DNA of 64,000 nt from assembly GCA_023228145.1 (NCBI GenBank), contig JALOBU010000014.1:17905-81904 (forward strand), given 5' to 3'. Under the pieces are notes generated by a model. It worked only from the letters and a program-made list of their open reading frames with translations, had not been told where the DNA came from and searched no databases. The stretch is from Bacteroidales bacterium. Lineage in GTDB: Bacteria > Bacteroidota > Bacteroidia > Bacteroidales > CAIWKO01. Below are positions 55,543 to 64,000 of this stretch, piece after piece (the first letter of the stretch is position 1; each line of letters opens with the position of its first letter). A program made the translations under genes and the position numbers.

Positions 55543-58080
55543 CTATAAGGTTGATTTCTTATCAGCTTTTTTTGCATCGCTGATTTTTATTTCCACATCT
55601 TCTTTTTTTGCATTATAATCCACCGTGATAATATCGCCATCTTTTAAGCTTGATCTAATAATTTCCTCTGCAAGAGCATCTTCGATGTATTTTTGTATAG
55701 CTCTCTTCAAAGGTCTGGCGCCGAAGTTCGGGTCCCATCCCTTGTCAATGATAAAATCTTTGGCTTTTGTAAGCACTTTTAATTTATAACCGAGGCTTTT
55801 AATCCTTTGCTCAACATAAGAAAGTTCAATATCAATGATACGGTGGATATCTTCGCGTTTTATATCTTCAAAGATGATAACATCGTCAATTCTGTTAAGA
55901 AATTCCGGAGCAAAGGCTTTTTTTAGGGCATTTTCAATAATACTTCTGGCATATCCTGCTTTGTTCGACATTTTCGCTGATGTCTGAAACCCAACGCCTT
56001 CCCCGAATTCTTTCAGCTGCCTTGAACCAATGTTGGAGGTCATGATGACGATGGTATTTTTAAAATCTACTTTTCTGCCAAAACTGTCGGTAAGTAATCC
56101 GTCGTCAAGTACTTGTAACAAAAGATGAAATACATCGGGGTGTGCTTTCTCAATTTCGTCAAGCAATACAACAGAATAGGGTTTGCGCCTGATTTTTTCT
56201 GTCAACTGACCGCCTTCTTCATAACCAACATATCCGGGAGGCGCTCCAATCAGCCTTGAAACAGCAAACTTTTCCATATATTCACTCATGTCAATACGTA
56301 TCAGAGCATCATCAGAGTCAAAGAGATATTTGGAAAGCACTTTTGCAAGGTAAGTCTTGCCAACGCCAGTGGGACCCAAGAAAATAAAAGTGCCGATAGG
56401 TTTGTTGGGGTCTTTCAGCCCGGCTCTATTTCGGCGTATGGCTTTAACAACTTTTTTTATGGCCTCATCCTGACCAATAACCTGACGTTTAAGTTCATCT
56501 TCCATATTAATAAGGCGGGTACCTTCATTCTGGGCAATACGCTGCATAGGAACTCCGGTCATCATAGCCACAACCTCTGCAACATTTTCTTCTGTAACTG
56601 TTTCCATATGCTGCTGGCTTTCGTCAAACCAGCTTTTTTTGGCAGCATCAAGCTCATTTTGCAGAGACCTTTCCAAATCGCGGTGCTTGGCAGCTTCCTC
56701 ATACTGCTGCATTTCTATGGATTTACGCTTCAGGTTTTTAACTTCCTCAATTTTTGTTTCTATCTTTAAAATATTTTCCGGAACATGAATATTGGTAATA
56801 TGAACTCTGGCACCGGCTTCATCAAGGGCATCAATGGCTTTATCGGGAAGGCAGCGGTCGCTGATATATCGGGCTGTTAGTTGAACACAAGCCTTGATAG
56901 CTTCATCAGAATATTTTACCAGATGGTGTTTTTCATACCTGTCTTTGATATTATGAAGTATTTCAATGGTTTCATCAGGTGTGGTTGGTTCTACAAGCAC
57001 TTTCTGAAACCTTCTCTCCAGTGCTCCGTCTTTTTCAATATATTGCCTGTATTCATCAAGTGTTGTAGCGCCAATACATTGAATATCTCCTCTTGCCAGG
57101 GCAGGCTTGAACATATTGGAAGCGTCAAGAGAACCTGATGCTCCGCCTGCACCGACAATAGTATGTATCTCATCAATAAAGATGATGATATCGTCGTTTT
57201 TCTCAAGTTCATTAAGCACCGCTTTCATACGTTCTTCAAATTGTCCGCGGTATTTTGTCCCTGCCACCAGAGAGGCAAGGTCAAGAGTGACTATTCGTTT
57301 GTCGAATAAAGCCCTGGATACTTTGCGTTTTATAATTCGCAAAGCCAGCCCTTCTGCGATTGCTGTTTTGCCAACACCAGCTTCCCCGATGAGTACAGGG
57401 TTGTTTTTCTTTCTGCGACTTAATATTTGCGCAATACGTTCAAGTTCTCTTTCTCTTCCCACAACAGGGTCTAATCTATCTTCTTCCGCAAGACGTGTCA
57501 AATCCCTGCCAAAATTGTCAAGGGTAGGGGTTTTTGATTTAGGGTCTCCTGCTTTTTTCGATTCTCCTCCAAAAAAACCTTCATCAGGGTCATCGCTTCC
57601 CGGATTATTTGGTATATCATTTCTCGGGTTAAAATCAGCTCCACCATCTTCAATAAAATTCATGACACCTTGTTTTACCATGTTATAATCTATACCATGC
57701 TTTTCAATTATTTGAGTAGCAAGATTTGATTCGTCTTTAAGTATCGCTAGCAATAAATGCTCTGTTCCAACTAATTCTGTTTTAAAAATTTTGGTCTCAA
57801 GGTAAGAGAATTTCATGACTTTATCGGCCTGCTTACTAAGAGGGATATCAGCATTTTTGTCAATCTCCCTTGAAGTTTTTATTGTGTGTTCTATAGCATG
57901 TTTAATTTCATTCATGTTGCAATGAAGTGCACGTAACACCTTCATAGCCAATCCGTTGCTTTCCCGCATTAATCCAAGAAACAAATGTTCTACGCCCACA
58001 TAATCATTCCCCAGCCGGATAGCTTCTTCCTTACTGTATTGAAATATGTCCTGTACCTGTTGCGAAAATTTTGAGTCCAT
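55543..58080 (-). CDS. clpC: ATP-dependent Clp protease ATPase ClpC (845 aa)
   Basis: A Hsp100 unfoldase feeding ClpP. Clp N-domain repeats (1-150), first AAA+ module with GEAGVGKTAIAEG, a middle coiled coil with a UVR-type segment (QYEEAAKHRDLERSL) that marks ClpC, then the second AAA+ module with GPTGVGKTYLAKVL and a C-terminal D2 domain. Length is normal. The ATG at 58078-58080 lies just after a consensus promoter. Confidence 0.96.
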   Translation of the reverse strand: MDSKFSQQVQDIFQYSKEEAIRLGNDYVGVEHLFLGLMRESNGLAMKVLRALHCNMNEIKHAIEHTIKTSREIDKNADIPLSKQADKVMKFSYLETKIFKTELVGTEHLLLAILKDESNLATQIIEKHGIDYNMVKQGVMNFIEDGGADFNPRNDIPNNPGSDDPDEGFFGGESKKAGDPKSKTPTLDNFGRDLTRLAEEDRLDPVVGRERELERIAQILSRRKKNNPVLIGEAGVGKTAIAEGLALRIIKRKVSRALFDKRIVTLDLASLVAGTKYRGQFEERMKAVLNELEKNDDIIIFIDEIHTIVGAGGASGSLDASNMFKPALARGDIQCIGATTLDEYRQYIEKDGALERRFQKVLVEPTTPDETIEILHNIKDRYEKHHLVKYSDEAIKACVQLTARYISDRCLPDKAIDALDEAGARVHITNIHVPENILKIETKIEEVKNLKRKSIEMQQYEEAAKHRDLERSLQNELDAAKKSWFDESQQHMETVTEENVAEVVAMMTGVPMQRIAQNEGTRLINMEDELKRQVIGQDEAIKKVVKAIRRNRAGLKDPNKPIGTFIFLGPTGVGKTYLAKVLSKYLFDSDDALIRIDMSEYMEKFAVSRLIGAPPGYVGYEEGGQLTEKIRRKPYSVVLLDEIEKAHPDVFHLLLQVLDDGLLTDSFGRKVDFKNTIVIMTSNIGSRQLKEFGEGVGFQTSAKMSNKAGYARSIIENALKKAFAPEFLNRIDDVIIFEDIKREDIHRIIDIELSYVEQRIKSLGYKLKVLTKAKDFIIDKGWDPNFGARPLKRAIQKYIEDALAEEIIRSSLKDGDIITVDYNAKKEDVEIKISDAKKADKKSTL

Positions 58081-58099
58081 CTTAGTTAATATTTATTTT

Positions 58100-58130
58100 C
58101 AAAGTTATAAAAAAAAATTACATTGTCAAA
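58100..58130 (-). promoter_or_regulatory. promoter of clpC
   Basis: On the minus strand TTTG (58127-58130) and TAACTTTG (58100-58107) are separated by exactly 19 bases, a textbook Bacteroidota promoter. The start of transcription falls near 58093, about 13 bases before the ATG. Confidence 0.65.
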
Positions 58131-58294
58131 ATTAACTAAGTACGTGTGTTTACAAGCATTTTGATGATGTTACTTTTCAACAGAAAAATGTTAGTAATAA
58201 TATTGAAAATAAACTGTTTTTATTTGGGAAAAAAGTTGTATCTTCGTTAAACTTTAAAAAAATCTAATTATCTAAAAATGAGAGAGTTGTAGCT

Positions 58295-60919
58295 ATGGAA
58301 GAACTAGAAAACATTATCAAAGTAAATATTGAGGACCAAATGAAAACCGCATACATTGATTATTCAATGTCGGTTATTGTATCCAGAGCCTTACCGGACA
58401 TCAGGGATGGATTGAAGCCGGTTCACAGAAGGGTATTGTATGGCATGTATGATTTGGGCATTTTAGCAGGAAAGCCTTATAAAAAATCTGCAAGAATAGT
58501 AGGGGAGGTGCTTGGAAAATATCACCCACATGGTGATACATCAGTGTATGATGCCATGGTGCGCATGGCACAGGAATGGTCGTTGCGTTATCCACTTATT
58601 GACGGACAGGGTAATTTTGGCTCTATTGACGGTGACAGCCCTGCTGCTATGCGATATACCGAAGCACGTTTTCAGAAATTGGCTGAAGAAATGCTGGCTG
58701 ATATTGAAAAAAATACAGTGGATTTTACATTAAATTTTGACGATTCGTTAGAAGAGCCTTCAGTTTTGCCAGCACGAATACCAAATCTTTTAATTAACGG
58801 AGCTTCAGGGATTGCTGTTGGTATGGCTACCAATATGCCACCTCATAACCTCAAAGAAGTTGTGGATGGTATCATTGCTTATATTGATAATAATGAAATC
58901 AGCATTGCCGAATTGATGAAGTTCATCAAAGCACCTGATTTCCCAACCGGTGGAGTAATATATGGCTACGAAGGCGTGAGAGATGCTTATGAAACAGGGA
59001 GAGGCAGGATAGTTATACGCGGAGAAGTTACCGTTGAAGAAGAAAACGGAAGGGAAAACCTTATCGTTACTTCCATTCCTTATCAGGTAAATAAGGCAGA
59101 GATGATTAAGAAAACTGCCGACCTTGTAAACGAAAAGAAAATAGAAGGCATTACAGAGATACGTGATGAATCGGATAAAAACGGGATACGCATCGTGTAT
59201 GAACTGAAAAAAGATACTATTTCAAATGTTGTCATTAATAAATTATATCAATTCACGCCTTTACAATCTTCCTTTAGCGTTAACAACATTGCTCTTGTAA
59301 AAGGAAGGCCCATGCTCTTAAACTTAAAGGGGTTAATTACTCATTTCGTTAACCATCGTCATGATGTTGTAATCAGAAGAACAAAGTTCGACCTTGAACA
59401 GGCTGAAAAACGCGCTCATATTATTGAAGGCCTGCTGATTGCTCTTGATAATATTGACGAGGTCATTAACATCATCAGGGCAGCAAAGACTGTGGAAGAA
59501 GCCCGTAACGGCCTCATGGAGAGATTTTCCTTAACTGATGTTCAAGCCAGAGCCATTGTTGATATGCGCCTGCGTGCACTTGTTGGACTTGAAAGAGATA
59601 ACCTTAAAAAAGAATACGAAGAACTGCTGAAACTTATTGAGCATTTGAAAAATATTCTGTCGGATGTGGCATTAAGGATGAAGATAATCAAGGATGAGTT
59701 ACTCGAAATAAAAGAAAAATATGGTGACGAGCCTAAAACTGAAATAGAATATGCTGCCAGCGACTTCAGAATTGAAGACACCATTGCAGATGAACAGGTT
59801 GTAATCACCATCTCGCATATGGGATATATCAAACGTACACAACTCGTTGAATACAAGCGCCAGAACAGAGGGGGCAGGGGCTCCAGGGGTTCAGATATCA
59901 GGGATGATGATTTTCTGGAACACCTCTTTGTGGCCTCCATGCATAACTATATGCTGTTTTTTACCGAAAAAGGAAAATGCTTCTGGCTCAGGGTATTCGA
60001 AATACCTGAAGGCACCAAAACATCCAAGGGAAGGGCAATACAAAACCTGATTAGCATACCTCCTGATGATAAAGTTAAAGCCTACATTAATATTAAAGAT
60101 ATTACTGACAAAGAGTATGTCAAAAATAATTACATCATCCTCTGTACCATGAAAGGTGTAATTAAAAAAACCACACTTGAAGCTTACTCCAGACCAAGGC
60201 AATCAGGCATCAATGCTATCACTATCAGGGAAGGTGACGAACTGTTGCAGGCAAAACTCACCAACGGCACCAATGAGGTGTTGATGGCTTTAAAATCAGG
60301 GCGCGCTATCCGTTTCAACGAGGCTAAAGTAAGGCCCATGGGACGCAATGCAGCAGGCGTTAGGGGAATGACACTGACCGGAAAAAATGATGAGGTGATA
60401 GGCATGATTTGCGTTGAAAACGACAATTATGATATCCTGGTGGTTTCTGAAAACGGTTACGGGAAACGCTCTAAACTCGATGATTACAGGGTTACAAACC
60501 GTGGGGGAAAAGGAGTGAAAACCATTAACATTACAAATAAAACCGGGAACCTGATATCCATAAATAATGTTACGGATAAAAACGATTTGATGATTATTAA
60601 TAAATCAGGAATTATCATCCGTATGGCCGTATCTGACCTTCGAGTGATGGGCAGGGCAACACAGGGTGTCCGCCTGATTGACCTGCGTGAAGACTCGATT
60701 GCAGCTGTGGCAAAAGTGGAAATGGATATTAACAGTGAAGATGAACTGTGTGAAAACAATGAGCATACAGATATTAGTCCTGAGAAAAAACCATACATTG
60801 TTGAACCGCAAAGTATTGCCAAGGATGAAATAAGCGATGAACTGATAAAGAAATATAAGGAAAATGACGAAAACAGGGATGAAAAAGAAGAAAATACCGA
60901 TAAAGATGAGGATATTTAA
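58295..60919 (+). CDS. gyrA: DNA gyrase subunit A (874 aa)
   Basis: The DNA-breaking subunit of gyrase. N-terminal DYSMSVIVSRALPDIRDGLK, HPHGDTSVYDAMVRMAQ, and the catalytic tyrosine in AAMRYTEARF. The C-terminal beta-pinwheel carries a GyrA-box-like QNRGGRG in EYKRQNRGGRGSRGSD, which supports gyrase rather than topoisomerase IV. The last 70 residues are a charged, glutamate-rich tail. Length is typical. Confidence 0.95.
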   Translation: MEELENIIKVNIEDQMKTAYIDYSMSVIVSRALPDIRDGLKPVHRRVLYGMYDLGILAGKPYKKSARIVGEVLGKYHPHGDTSVYDAMVRMAQEWSLRYPLIDGQGNFGSIDGDSPAAMRYTEARFQKLAEEMLADIEKNTVDFTLNFDDSLEEPSVLPARIPNLLINGASGIAVGMATNMPPHNLKEVVDGIIAYIDNNEISIAELMKFIKAPDFPTGGVIYGYEGVRDAYETGRGRIVIRGEVTVEEENGRENLIVTSIPYQVNKAEMIKKTADLVNEKKIEGITEIRDESDKNGIRIVYELKKDTISNVVINKLYQFTPLQSSFSVNNIALVKGRPMLLNLKGLITHFVNHRHDVVIRRTKFDLEQAEKRAHIIEGLLIALDNIDEVINIIRAAKTVEEARNGLMERFSLTDVQARAIVDMRLRALVGLERDNLKKEYEELLKLIEHLKNILSDVALRMKIIKDELLEIKEKYGDEPKTEIEYAASDFRIEDTIADEQVVITISHMGYIKRTQLVEYKRQNRGGRGSRGSDIRDDDFLEHLFVASMHNYMLFFTEKGKCFWLRVFEIPEGTKTSKGRAIQNLISIPPDDKVKAYINIKDITDKEYVKNNYIILCTMKGVIKKTTLEAYSRPRQSGINAITIREGDELLQAKLTNGTNEVLMALKSGRAIRFNEAKVRPMGRNAAGVRGMTLTGKNDEVIGMICVENDNYDILVVSENGYGKRSKLDDYRVTNRGGKGVKTINITNKTGNLISINNVTDKNDLMIINKSGIIIRMAVSDLRVMGRATQGVRLIDLREDSIAAVAKVEMDINSEDELCENNEHTDISPEKKPYIVEPQSIAKDEISDELIKKYKENDENRDEKEENTDKDEDI

Positions 60920-60934
60920 TTTTTGGCAAAGAAC

Positions 60935-60962
60935 TTGTTTATAAAAAAATAAATTATTTTTG
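60935..60962 (+). promoter_or_regulatory. candidate promoter of the TPR gene
   Basis: TATTTTTG at 60955-60962 matches TAnnTTTG. TTG at 60935-60937 lies 17 bases upstream, slightly closer than the usual 19-21. Confidence 0.4.
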
Positions 60963-60986
60963 TAACCAACACATAAATTAAAAAAA

Positions 60987-62141
60987 ATGAAAAAGTTAGT
61001 ATTAGCAGTCAGTGTAATTTTAATTTCTGCTGCAGTTTTTTCACAAAACGCAAAAGTAGTAAGTGCTTATAATTACTTGAGAAACGGGCAGCTTGACAAA
61101 GCAAAGCAGAATATTGACGAAGCCTGTGTGCATGAACAAACAATGGGTCAGGCAAAAACATGGTTTTATTGTGGTAATATTTACCTGAGTTTAACAGGTA
61201 CAGATAACGAGAAATACAAAGCATTATCGGAAAACCCAATGCAAGTGGCTTATGATGCTTATCAAAAAGCGTTAAAAATTGACCCTGAAATACAAAACGA
61301 AAGCCTTATGCCTTACAGCCCGAAAGTAGGATTGCTTATTTTGGGAGAACAGTATATCAACAAAGGCGCTGATTTTTATCAGCAGCAAAATTTTACCGAA
61401 GCCATATCCATGTTTGAAATGAGCAGAAAAATAAGTGGTATTTTCAGCCAAAAAGATACTATCGCTACATATTATGCAGCCATTTGCGCTATTCAGATGC
61501 AGGATAATGCAAAAGCAAAATCATATCTGGAAGACCTTACAAAAGCAAATATAAAACAAGGACTTGTTTACACTCAATTGGCAACTATCTATAAAAATGA
61601 AGGTGATAGCGTTAAAGCAATGAATACCATATTAAAAGGAAGAAAATTGATGCCTAACGACCTGAATCTGATAATAGGGGAGATAAATATTTATTTATCG
61701 CAGGGTAAATTCACAGAAGCACAAGATTTGCTTAATCTTGCTGTAGAGAAAGACCCCAACAATCCTTCATTGCATTTTGCCATTGGAGCCAATATGGATG
61801 AGTTTGGAAATTTTGAACAAGCTGAAAAATCATATAACAAAGCTATAGAAATAAAACCTGATTATTTTGATGCATATTATAATCTCGGAGCGTTGTATGT
61901 AAATACAGCAGCAAAAGTTATGGAAGATGCCAATAAACTTCCTATAACAGAAACTCAAAAATACGACGAATTAAAAACAAAAGCAGACGGTTTACTTGAT
62001 AAAGCAATTCCGGCTTTGGAAAAAGCCCGCGAATTAAATCAAAAAGATAAAAACACCCTGTACACTTTGAAACAACTTTATGCAAGAAAGGGCAACCTTG
62101 ATAAAATTAAAGAGATTGACGATATTTTAAAAGGTTTATAA
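60987..62141 (+). CDS. secreted TPR-repeat protein (384 aa)
   Basis: A signal peptide (to AAVFSQ) is followed by tetratricopeptide repeats: YNYLRNGQLDKAKQNID, GADFYQQQNFTEAISMFEMS, and in the second half IGANMDEFGNFEQAEKSYNKAIEIKPDYFDAYYNLGAL split over two units. It has no enzyme motif and is likely a periplasmic scaffold. Transcribed from its own promoter behind gyrA. Confidence 0.8.
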   Translation: MKKLVLAVSVILISAAVFSQNAKVVSAYNYLRNGQLDKAKQNIDEACVHEQTMGQAKTWFYCGNIYLSLTGTDNEKYKALSENPMQVAYDAYQKALKIDPEIQNESLMPYSPKVGLLILGEQYINKGADFYQQQNFTEAISMFEMSRKISGIFSQKDTIATYYAAICAIQMQDNAKAKSYLEDLTKANIKQGLVYTQLATIYKNEGDSVKAMNTILKGRKLMPNDLNLIIGEINIYLSQGKFTEAQDLLNLAVEKDPNNPSLHFAIGANMDEFGNFEQAEKSYNKAIEIKPDYFDAYYNLGALYVNTAAKVMEDANKLPITETQKYDELKTKADGLLDKAIPALEKARELNQKDKNTLYTLKQLYARKGNLDKIKEIDDILKGL

Positions 62142-62161
62142 AATTGGAATAAAAATAATTG

Positions 62162-62180
62162 AAGGAGAGAGTATCTCCTT
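62162..62180 (+). terminator. hairpin after the TPR gene
   Basis: AAGGAGA pairs with TCTCCTT around GAGTA. The U-tract is weak (TTTAATT), so termination strength is uncertain. Confidence 0.45.
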
Positions 62181-62299
62181 TAATTATTAAAATACTATTT
62201 GACATAATATTTATTATAAGACAAAGCTAACTGGGGCTATCAAACAGCGTATTAACCTTAAAACCCGCTTGTATGAAGGCCATCAACATCAAATCGTAA

Positions 62300-62529
62300 A
62301 AAGAGATTGACAACAATTATGAATTCACTCTCGGCAACGGCACTCAGCACATTTTCTCAAGCAAAAAAAATTAGATGCATTCATTAACAAAAAAAACAAA
62401 GATTTAACCAGGATTCTTTATGACGTTAATATTCTTTGTTATAACTCAGGTTGTAATCATAAATGTTTGGCATTACCATTAATATTTATACTTCCTTTCG
62501 ATTTAAGATTAACGATCAACGATTTTTGA
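62300..62529 (+). pseudogene. frameshifted gene relic
   Basis: From 62300 the plus strand reads KEIDNNYEFTLGNGTQHIFS and then meets a stop within a run of eight A (62363-62370). Shifting the frame by one base at that run lets the protein text continue with LDAFINKKNKDLTRILYDVN and on to a stop at 62527-62529. The amino-acid text looks protein-like on both sides of the run, which suggests one decayed gene with a single-base deletion. No start codon remains, and no family is assigned. Confidence 0.4.
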
Positions 62530-62766
62530 TTTTCGAATTGAATTCAAATCTAAATATGTAATATCGAGGCTTTCTTCATAGGAAACAAGAAATCCCGGTA
62601 GAAATTATGGTAAAATTCTTATTGAAAACTAATTATATCAAATCCCCCGATAACTCCTGGCACCTACCCCCGCCCCCGAAAATAATGGTAATTCAAATAT
62701 AATTTATTCGGCAAGCCCTATTGTTATGTACATTTAAGTTCTATTCTTTAGCCAACTTGAACCTGT

Positions 62767-62884
62767 CAACATACTACGCCCCGCCGACCTGTCCCGCACA
62801 CGAAGTGTCGGGATGCCTGCCCGTCCGGCTTGACTGATGCAAGCGGGTCAGGCGGGCTTGCCGACACAAAGTTAGCGGTATGTT
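62767..62884. repeat. GC-rich foldback element
   Basis: Ends AACATAC (62767-62773) and GTATGTT (62878-62884) form a near-terminal inverted pair. Inside are a hairpin of TCCCGCACAC-GAA-GTGTCGGGA type (one bulged base) and a longer imperfect hairpin pairing GCCTGCCCG..GGCTTG with CAAGCGGGTCAGGCGGGC. The 118 bases are far richer in GC than all surrounding DNA. It looks like a small palindromic repeat or miniature element. Confidence 0.55.
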
Positions 62885-62886
62885 TT

Positions 62887-63900
62887 TCATCTTATTATTA
62901 ACATTTGTTCTATATTACTTAAAAATTCTCTCATGTTTTTCATTAGCTCTTCTATTTCAATTGGTGAAAACTTCAATTCATCATTTAAGCTTATAGAAGG
63001 TTTAATAGTCCTGGCCGGTGTTTGTGATATTTGATTGATAAATTTTTCATCAGCAATAGATAGCGAGTGAACAATAGCGTGTCTAGAAGCTTGCGCTAAA
63101 ATAACATTATCAACAACGCTGTCTTTTTCAATCTTAAAACCAAAATATGTCTGAAATTCTCTACAAATACTTTGCATATCTTGAAATGTAAGATTCTTCT
63201 TTTTAATGATTATTTCTCCAATTGATTCTGATAAATCAAAATTATATGACTCCAATTCTTCAAAAGTGAATTTTAATTCAGCATTAATGCTTTTCAAACA
63301 TTCATGTTTTTTCTCTGCATAATACTTAATTGAATCTCGAAATAAGTCTCGAACACTAGATGTAAAATAAGAAACGATTAATACAATACATTGGTTATAT
63401 ATTGATTCATATTGGATACGAAGAGAGTCGTTTTGCCTAATAGTTCTCAGTTGAATCAAAGTAGCTTCAGGTAAGAAACGAACATTCGTGATATTTATCT
63501 CTTTATTGACTTTTATTCTATTATTCAGTCCCTCAATTTGTGTTATACAAAAATCCAGTAAAATCTTATCAAATGACATTAAAGATTTTACTGATTCAAT
63601 ATGGGATAAAAAGCTGTCCAAAATTGGTTTAGTAACCTTAGATATTATTGATTCTTCATCATACAAATCTTTAGCGTCAATTGCGCTCGTTGGTATGCTA
63701 ATATGAAAAGTCGTTGCAATATCCTCTATTGCTTTATCATGTGATATTTTTTTAAATTCACTAATAAACGATATACTATTCCCAGATTTACCACAACCAA
63801 AACATTTGAAAATTTTCTTTGATGGAGATACTGTAAACGATGGGGTTTTCTCATTATGAAAGGGGCATAAGCCTGTAAGCTTCCCTTTTTTTCGGGCCAT
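62887..63900 (-). CDS. CHC2 zinc-finger protein with C-terminal HEPN-like domain (337 aa)
   Basis: Residues 1-70 match the DnaG-type CHC2 zinc finger: Cys12-X2-His15-X17-Cys33-X2-Cys36 in LCPFHNEKTP...FKCFGCGKSGN, but about 30 residues that normally precede it are missing and no TOPRIM primase domain follows. Residues about 140-337 are all-helical. A hydrophobic helix (CIVLIVSYFTSSVRDLFRD, 171-189) and an R-X4-H motif, Arg273 and His278 in ASRHAIVHSLSIADEKF, fit a HEPN domain, the fold of many toxin RNases. No antitoxin or partner follows it. The start ATG is preceded by an in-frame stop, and an IS3-type transposase ends six bases upstream. The HEPN call is my reading, not a search result. 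Confidence 0.7.
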   Translation of the reverse strand: MARKKGKLTGLCPFHNEKTPSFTVSPSKKIFKCFGCGKSGNSISFISEFKKISHDKAIEDIATTFHISIPTSAIDAKDLYDEESIISKVTKPILDSFLSHIESVKSLMSFDKILLDFCITQIEGLNNRIKVNKEINITNVRFLPEATLIQLRTIRQNDSLRIQYESIYNQCIVLIVSYFTSSVRDLFRDSIKYYAEKKHECLKSINAELKFTFEELESYNFDLSESIGEIIIKKKNLTFQDMQSICREFQTYFGFKIEKDSVVDNVILAQASRHAIVHSLSIADEKFINQISQTPARTIKPSISLNDELKFSPIEIEELMKNMREFLSNIEQMLIIR

Positions 63901-63906
63901 TCAATC

Positions 63907-64000
63907 TTAGAGTTTCAAAAATACATTTTTTTCATTTAATACCATCATCGGTGTTTTATATCCCAAAGACTTGTGAGGTCTTTTGTAATTGTAGTCATAT
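63907..64000 (-). mobile_element. IS3-family transposase (OrfB) C-terminus, truncated by window edge
   Basis: The minus strand ends with YDYNYKRPHKSLGYKTPMMV and continues to a TAA stop at 63907-63909. The YNxxRPHxSLGYxTP pattern is the hallmark end of IS3-family (DDE) transposases. The stop lies six bases before the ATG of the CHC2-HEPN gene, so this element adjoins or has cut into its 5' part. The rest of the element lies beyond the window. Confidence 0.85.

Larger units (their letters stand above)
62142..62886. other. 745-base accessory intergenic region
   Basis: Between the TPR gene and the CHC2-HEPN gene. It contains a small hairpin right after the TPR stop, a frameshifted gene relic and a GC-rich foldback element, each listed separately. 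The rest is AT-rich with no gene seen. Confidence 0.6.

Noticed and set aside
60484..60822. Antisense frames inside gyrA
   Set aside because: They lie on the opposite strand within the conserved gyrA C-terminal domain and have no start context or family match.

Overview
This window looks like chromosome from a member of the Bacteroidota, probably an anaerobic Bacteroidales-like bacterium. The evidence is an AT-rich composition with weak Shine-Dalgarno sites, promoters of the TAnnTTTG type, several secreted proteins ending in type IX secretion (T9SS) sorting domains, a Bacteroidota-type omega subunit, and the gene order bamD-rpoZ-coaBC-DUF4835-recN. No rRNA, tRNA or CRISPR array was seen.

Region 1 (1-14 kb) is an energy-conversion block. 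A minus-strand cluster runs from a dihydroorotate-dehydrogenase-like flavoprotein through rnfB, rnfC, rnfD, rnfG, rnfE and rnfA into an NhaD-type Na+/H+ antiporter. A terminator follows, then a small membrane protein and a second NhaD paralogue. A divergent rseC-like gene and an apbE flavin transferase gene lie just beyond. Rnf moves electrons between ferredoxin and NAD+ with ion pumping, ApbE attaches FMN to RnfG and RnfD, and the antiporters exchange Na+ for H+, so the block reads as one ion-cycling module. A four-helix-bundle (S23-type) gene with short repeats on both sides sits between rnfB and rnfC.

Region 2 (14-30 kb) holds an outer-membrane barrel protein, a sulfotransferase, two tandem T9SS-exported repeat proteins with near-identical DNA blocks and a gene stump between them, a thioredoxin-like protein, an S9 peptidase, pyrB-pyrI, a cyclic-2,3-diphosphoglycerate-synthetase-like P-loop protein and a large TPR protein.

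Region 3 (30-62 kb) is mostly housekeeping: a PurF-type phosphoribosyltransferase whose usual N-terminal nucleophile appears replaced, an ankyrin protein, argS, an M4 metalloprotease, an LTA-synthase-like transferase, the bamD to recN run, an M28 peptidase, an Omp28-like secreted protein, a ygeY-ygeW pair, rpsA, clpC, gyrA and a TPR protein.

Region 4 (62.1-64 kb) is accessory DNA. It contains a frameshifted gene relic, a GC-rich foldback element, a protein that joins a DnaG-type CHC2 zinc finger to a C-terminal HEPN-like domain with an intact R-X4-H motif, and the C-terminus of an IS3-family transposase cut by the window edge. The CHC2-HEPN protein is the best candidate for an undescribed system here, possibly in defence or RNA cleavage.
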